Source of the DNA: Fusobacterium sp.
Lineage (GTDB): Bacteria; Fusobacteriota; Fusobacteriia; Fusobacteriales; Fusobacteriaceae
NCBI GenBank assembly: GCA_020024915.1
Contig: JAHHSZ010000037.1
Span: 1 to 17,127, forward strand
DNA: 17,127 bases
Direction: 5' to 3'
Both the position numbers and the translations under genes were made by a program. Each line of letters opens with the position of its first letter. Within the stretch, counting starts at the first letter, position 1. Under the pieces are notes generated by a model, which saw only the letters and a program-made list of their open reading frames with translations, was not told the origin of the DNA and made no database searches. Positions 14,551-17,127 of this stretch are shown here, one piece after another.

Positions 14551-15189
14551 ATGGAAGTTTCAAAATTGGAAGAAGTATTAAATGAGATTATGATAATCTT
14601 AAACAAGAGAAAAGGAGAGAATAGAGAGATTCCAGTAGGAATTTCAAATAGACATATTCACCTACAAACAGAACATGTAGAAAGACTTTTTGGAGAGGGG
14701 TATATTTTAGAAAAGATAAAGGACTTATCGCAAAAAGGGCAGTATGCTTGTAAAGAGTTGGTAACTCTTTGTGGTCCTAAGGGATGTATAGAAAAAGTTA
14801 GAGTATTAGGACCTGAAAGGAAAAAAACACAGGTAGAATTATCTGTAGGCGATTGTAGAACATTAGGAATTGAAACTTGTATAAGACTGTCTGGAGATAT
14901 TTCAGGAACAGCGAGTTTAACTATAGTAGGACCAAAGGGAAGTGTTCAAATAGAAGAGGGAGCAATTGTTTCACAGAGACATATTCATATGACAATAAAT
15001 GATGCTCAGGAATTTAATGTTCATGATGGAGAAGAGGTAGCGATAGAAATTTTAGGAGAAAGAGGTGGGATTCTAAAAAATACAATAGTAAGAGTTGATG
15101 AAAGTTTTACATTAGAATGTCACTTAGATACAGAGGAAGCAAATGCTTTAGGTATAAATTCAAAAACAAAAATAAAAATTATGAAATAA
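14551..15189 (+). CDS. pduL: PduL-type phosphotransacylase (CutH)
   Basis: PduL converts acetyl-CoA and phosphate to acetyl phosphate and frees CoA for reuse inside the shell. The 212-residue protein has the two family repeats, each with an RHIH motif: ISNRHIHL (H35, H37) and VSQRHIHM (H144, H146). E96 and H191 complete the set, keeping the spacing of the metal ligands reported for the Rhodopseudomonas enzyme (constant offset of 13). Residues 3-19 (VSKLEEVLNEIMIILNK) form an N-terminal amphipathic helix, the usual PduL encapsulation peptide. GAAGAGG at 14537-14543 lies within the preceding gene, only 4 bases separate the genes, and coupling is likely. In choline clusters this gene is also called cutH. 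Confidence 0.95.
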   Translation: MEVSKLEEVLNEIMIILNKRKGENREIPVGISNRHIHLQTEHVERLFGEGYILEKIKDLSQKGQYACKELVTLCGPKGCIEKVRVLGPERKKTQVELSVGDCRTLGIETCIRLSGDISGTASLTIVGPKGSVQIEEGAIVSQRHIHMTINDAQEFNVHDGEEVAIEILGERGGILKNTIVRVDESFTLECHLDTEEANALGINSKTKIKIMK

Positions 15190-15212
15190 CATAAACTCAA
15201 GGAGGAATTATA

Positions 15213-15503
15213 ATGAAATATGATGCATTAGGAATGATTGAAACTAAAGGATTAGTAGGATCTATTGAAGCAGCAGATGCAATGGTAAAGGCAGCAAATG
15301 TGTACTTGATAGGAAAAGAGTATGTAGGCGGTGGGCTTGTAACTGTAATGGTAAGAGGAGATGTAGGAGCAGTTAAGGCAGCTACAGATGCAGGAGCAGC
15401 AGCAGCACAACGTGTTGGAGAATTAGTATCAGTACATGTAATACCAAGACCACATTCAGAAGTTGAGGCAATTTTACCAGCTTCAATAAAAGAAGAGAAA
15501 TAG
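15213..15503 (+). CDS. BMC-H microcompartment shell protein 4 (EutM/PduA-like)
   Basis: This 96-residue shell hexamer is the most canonical of the four BMC-H proteins: ALGMIETKGLVGSIEAADAM, VRGDVGAVKAATDAGAAAA and VHVIPRPHSEVE are close to EutM/PduA consensus. Its pore loop is YVGGGLV (37-43), with three glycines, so the pore is probably the widest and least specific of the set. AAGGAGGAA at 15200-15208 gives a strong ribosome-binding site. It is the last gene of the operon and may be the major facet protein. Confidence 0.96.
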   Translation: MKYDALGMIETKGLVGSIEAADAMVKAANVYLIGKEYVGGGLVTVMVRGDVGAVKAATDAGAAAAQRVGELVSVHVIPRPHSEVEAILPASIKEEK

Positions 15504-15588
15504 TTTTTAAATGATAAAAAATTGGACTAATGAAAGGGATGATTTTATACATCTATTTTCTCATTAGTAGAAATTGATTTAATTTTTT

Positions 15589-15624
15589 GAGACTGAAGAA
15601 TTGGATATTTTTCAGTCTCTTTTT
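15589..15624 (+). terminator. Intrinsic terminator of the choline operon
   Basis: GAGACTGAA (15589-15597) pairs perfectly with TTCAGTCTC (15611-15619); a G-T wobble and two A-T pairs extend the stem to 12 bp around a 7-base loop. A run of Ts follows at 15620-15624. It lies 86 bases after the last shell gene. The opposite strand lacks a suitable T run, so it appears one-directional. Confidence 0.82.
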
Positions 15625-15862
15625 ATATTAGGACATAGTTAAAAAAGTTAGGGTTATATTTGAAGAAAGATTGTTTCTAGTTTTAAAATTTAGAAAATTA
15701 AAAATTTTTTTATGATTGTTAGGAAGTGCAAGAGATAAAAAAATATTAATTAAATTGAAAATTGATAACATTATAAGATACATTTAGTCTATTTTAGTTA
15801 TAAATATATTTCAAGATCTAAATTAAACATAAAATGTTTAATATGTATTGAAAGAAAAAAAG
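15625..15862. other. AT-rich intergenic stretch without a recognisable gene
   Basis: The gene-free region 15504-15959 holds the operon terminator at its left end and the adhesin promoter at its right. Between them I see only AT-rich DNA. The one structured element is the dyad TAAACAT-AAA-ATGTTTA at 15824-15840, about 23 bases before the adhesin -35 box and hence placed like an operator. No tRNA, small-RNA or coding pattern is evident. Confidence 0.5.
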
Positions 15863-15891
15863 TTGACTATATATAAACAATATAGTATAAT
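15863..15891 (+). promoter_or_regulatory. Near-consensus sigma-70 promoter of the adhesin gene
   Basis: TTGACT (15863-15868) and a perfect TATAAT (15886-15891) are separated by exactly 17 bases. Transcription would start near 15898, leaving a leader of about 65 bases that contains the inverted repeats at 15893-15930. The match implies strong basal activity unless a repressor or the leader structure limits it. Confidence 0.85.
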
Positions 15892-15930
15892 GCAAGACGT
15901 GTGATATATCATGTCTTGATATTGTTTATA
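15872..15930. repeat. Nested inverted repeats around the adhesin promoter and leader
   Basis: TATAAACAATAT (15872-15883) is an exact inverted copy of ATATTGTTTATA (15919-15930). Inside it, CAAGAC (15893-15898) is inverted at GTCTTG (15913-15918) around the palindrome GATATATC (15903-15910). The left outer arm lies in the promoter spacer and the right arms lie in the leader, so the DNA could form an operator while the RNA could form a hairpin just after the start of transcription. Confidence 0.65.
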
Positions 15931-15965
15931 TTTAAAAATAATAAAAAATTGGAGGGAATATGTCA

Positions 15966-17127
15966 ATGAAATTAATGACAAAATTTAAATGTATTTTTTT
16001 TACTGTAAGTTTTTTGGTAGTAAAATTTTCTTATGGGGTGGATTCTACTTCTCAAAATCATTTAGGAACTGTTACTAATGGAAATTCTTATTCAATAGCA
16101 GTAGGGGCTCACAGTAAAGTAGATGGAAATTCTTCAACAGCAGTAGGAAGTTTAGCTGATGTAAAAGGGAATAATTCAACAGCTATTGGAACAAGTAGTA
16201 CAGTCAGTGCAGATAGTGCAACAGCAATAGGAGCAAGTAGTCAGGCAAAAGCAAATGGTTCTACAGCAATAGGATGTTATGCAGAGGCAACAAATGAAAC
16301 AGCAGTAGCTATAGGACAACAATCTAAAGCAAATGGAAATGCAAGTTTGGCACTTGGAAGTCAAAGTAATTCAAAAGGTGCTGGAGGTATAGCAATAGGA
16401 GATACATCATATGTTAATGATTATGACGGAATAGCTTTGGGACAAGGAAGTAAGTCAAATGGAACAGGAACATTAGCTATAGGTGGAGAAAGTAGTTCAT
16501 CAGGAGATGGAAGTATAGCTATGGGATATAGAAGTAAGGGGAATGGAAAACAAAGCATAGCAATAGGAGAAAAGGCAACTACAGATGGAATTGATGCAAT
16601 AGCTATCGGAGCAATGAGTTCATCTAAAAAAAGTTCAGTAGCTATAGGGGTAACTAGTTCAGCAGATAGTGATGGAGTAGCTATAGGAGCAGTAAGTAAA
16701 GCTGCAGATAGTGCAGTAGCTGTTGGTGAAACTTCAAAAGCAACAGGAGTAGGGTCAACAATAATAGGAAGTAATACCAAAAGTACTGCTCAATATTCAA
16801 GTGCAATAGGATATGGTGCAAGTAGTAATTCACAAGGATCAGTAGCGTTAGGTGCAGGATCTAAAACTGAAGGTAGTTATCAAAAGACAGCAGCTAAATA
16901 TACTGGAGAAATGAATAATGATGATGAATTTGGAGTTATATCAGTTGGAGGGAAACCTGATACTTCTAGAAATACTAAATTAATAACTAGACGTATAACT
17001 AATGTTGCTGGTGGAGTTGATGATCATGATGCAGTCAATGTTTCTCAATTGGAAAAAGTAAAATCAGATTTAGAGGCTTCTATCAAAGAAAATAAAAGTG
17101 CTATAGATAAAAATAAAAATGATATAA
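15966..17127 (+). CDS. YadA-like trimeric autotransporter adhesin, 5' part (continues past window)
   Basis: The frame stays open to the window end (387 codons seen). Residues 1-24 form a signal peptide: basic start, hydrophobic core CIFFTVSFLVV, likely cleavage after FSYG. Residues 42-304 are 19 tandem head repeats of 13-14 residues with the pattern xxAIGxxSxAxGxx, the left-handed beta-roll of YadA-type heads. RRITNVAGGVDDHDAVNVSQL (342-362) is the YadA neck, and EKVKSDLEASIKENKSAIDK starts the coiled-coil stalk. The C-terminal membrane anchor lies beyond the window. GGAGG at 15951-15955 is 10 bases from this ATG and 4 from an alternative ATG at 15960 adding Met-Ser; I cannot separate them firmly. 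Such proteins trimerise on the outer membrane and usually bind host surfaces or other bacteria; the ligand here is unknown. Confidence 0.92.
   Translation, partial: MKLMTKFKCIFFTVSFLVVKFSYGVDSTSQNHLGTVTNGNSYSIAVGAHSKVDGNSSTAVGSLADVKGNNSTAIGTSSTVSADSATAIGASSQAKANGSTAIGCYAEATNETAVAIGQQSKANGNASLALGSQSNSKGAGGIAIGDTSYVNDYDGIALGQGSKSNGTGTLAIGGESSSSGDGSIAMGYRSKGNGKQSIAIGEKATTDGIDAIAIGAMSSSKKSSVAIGVTSSADSDGVAIGAVSKAADSAVAVGETSKATGVGSTIIGSNTKSTAQYSSAIGYGASSNSQGSVALGAGSKTEGSYQKTAAKYTGEMNNDDEFGVISVGGKPDTSRNTKLITRRITNVAGGVDDHDAVNVSQLEKVKSDLEASIKENKSAIDKNKNDI
16089..16877 (+). repeat. Head-repeat array within the adhesin gene
   Basis: Nineteen protein-level repeats (sixteen of 14 residues and three of 13 residues, the short ones near 16608-16724) fill this stretch. 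At DNA level the units are diverged, sharing mainly GCAATAGGA-like cores for Ala-Ile-Gly. The array may expand or contract by recombination, changing head length, but the divergence between units suggests that it is fairly stable. Confidence 0.85.

Noticed and set aside
15527..15567. Inverted repeat CTAATGA/TCATTAG just after the last shell gene
   Set aside because: Only 7 bp with a 27-base loop and no T run; the hairpin at 15589-15624 is a far better terminator.
15863..15930. Invertible (phase-variable) promoter segment between the inverted repeats
   Set aside because: The distance between the 12-bp arms is only about 35 bases, one arm lies inside the promoter spacer, and no invertase gene is visible; an operator or RNA hairpin is more plausible.
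16176..16780. Two minus-strand open frames (62 and 119 codons) opposite the adhesin head
   Set aside because: They are read from the antisense of the Ala-Ile-Gly repeats, have biased Cys/Ser or Ile/Pro composition and no ribosome-binding site; they are shadows of the repeat array.
16089..16877. Regular repeats considered as a CRISPR array
   Set aside because: The period is about 42 bases, the units are diverged at DNA level, the frame is open throughout, and the translation is a YadA-type head.

Overview
The window is very AT-rich DNA with short intergenic gaps, strong GGAGG-type ribosome-binding sites and genes all on the + strand. An anaerobic glycyl-radical catabolic operon lies next to a YadA-type trimeric autotransporter, which needs an outer membrane. 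Low GC plus an outer membrane plus anaerobic choline fermentation points to Fusobacteriota (Fusobacterium or a close relative). This is an inference from composition and gene content, not from a marker gene.

Layout: (1) 1-618 is the 3' part of an AlkD-like DNA alkylation repair protein. (2) 694-2691 is a two-gene unit, an iron-dependent alcohol dehydrogenase followed by a MerR-family regulator, closed by a strong intrinsic terminator (2702-2737). (3) 2893-2924 is a promoter with an unusually long 20-bp spacer, typical of MerR-controlled promoters. (4) 2987-15503 is a compact 15-gene operon for a choline-degrading glycyl-radical bacterial microcompartment (GRM/cut type). Its order is DMT/EamA-like permease, small winged-helix-like protein, two BMC-H shell proteins, a degenerate aldehyde dehydrogenase, CutC, CutD, an EutT-like protein, EutJ, EutN, EutQ, a BMC-H with a long C-terminal extension, an active aldehyde dehydrogenase, PduL and a BMC-H. 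A terminator follows at 15589-15624. (5) 15863-17127 holds a consensus promoter and the 5' part of a trimeric autotransporter adhesin that runs off the end.

How the genes fit together: CutD activates CutC, which splits choline into trimethylamine and acetaldehyde inside a protein shell built from four BMC-H paralogues and one BMC-P pentamer. The C249 aldehyde dehydrogenase makes acetyl-CoA, the iron alcohol dehydrogenase makes ethanol and regenerates NAD+, and PduL makes acetyl phosphate. No classical acetate kinase is present; EutQ, reported elsewhere to have acetate kinase activity, may complete ATP formation. All eight CutC residues known to matter for choline catalysis that I could place are conserved, so the choline assignment is strong.

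The choline microcompartment as a class is already known. The least explained parts are a full-length aldehyde dehydrogenase paralogue whose catalytic cysteine is proline, an EutT-like protein without the metal-binding cysteine motif in a pathway that needs no B12, a shell protein with a helical nucleic-acid-binding-like tail, an 88-residue winged-helix-like protein of unknown role, and a MerR-type promoter that suggests effector-triggered induction.
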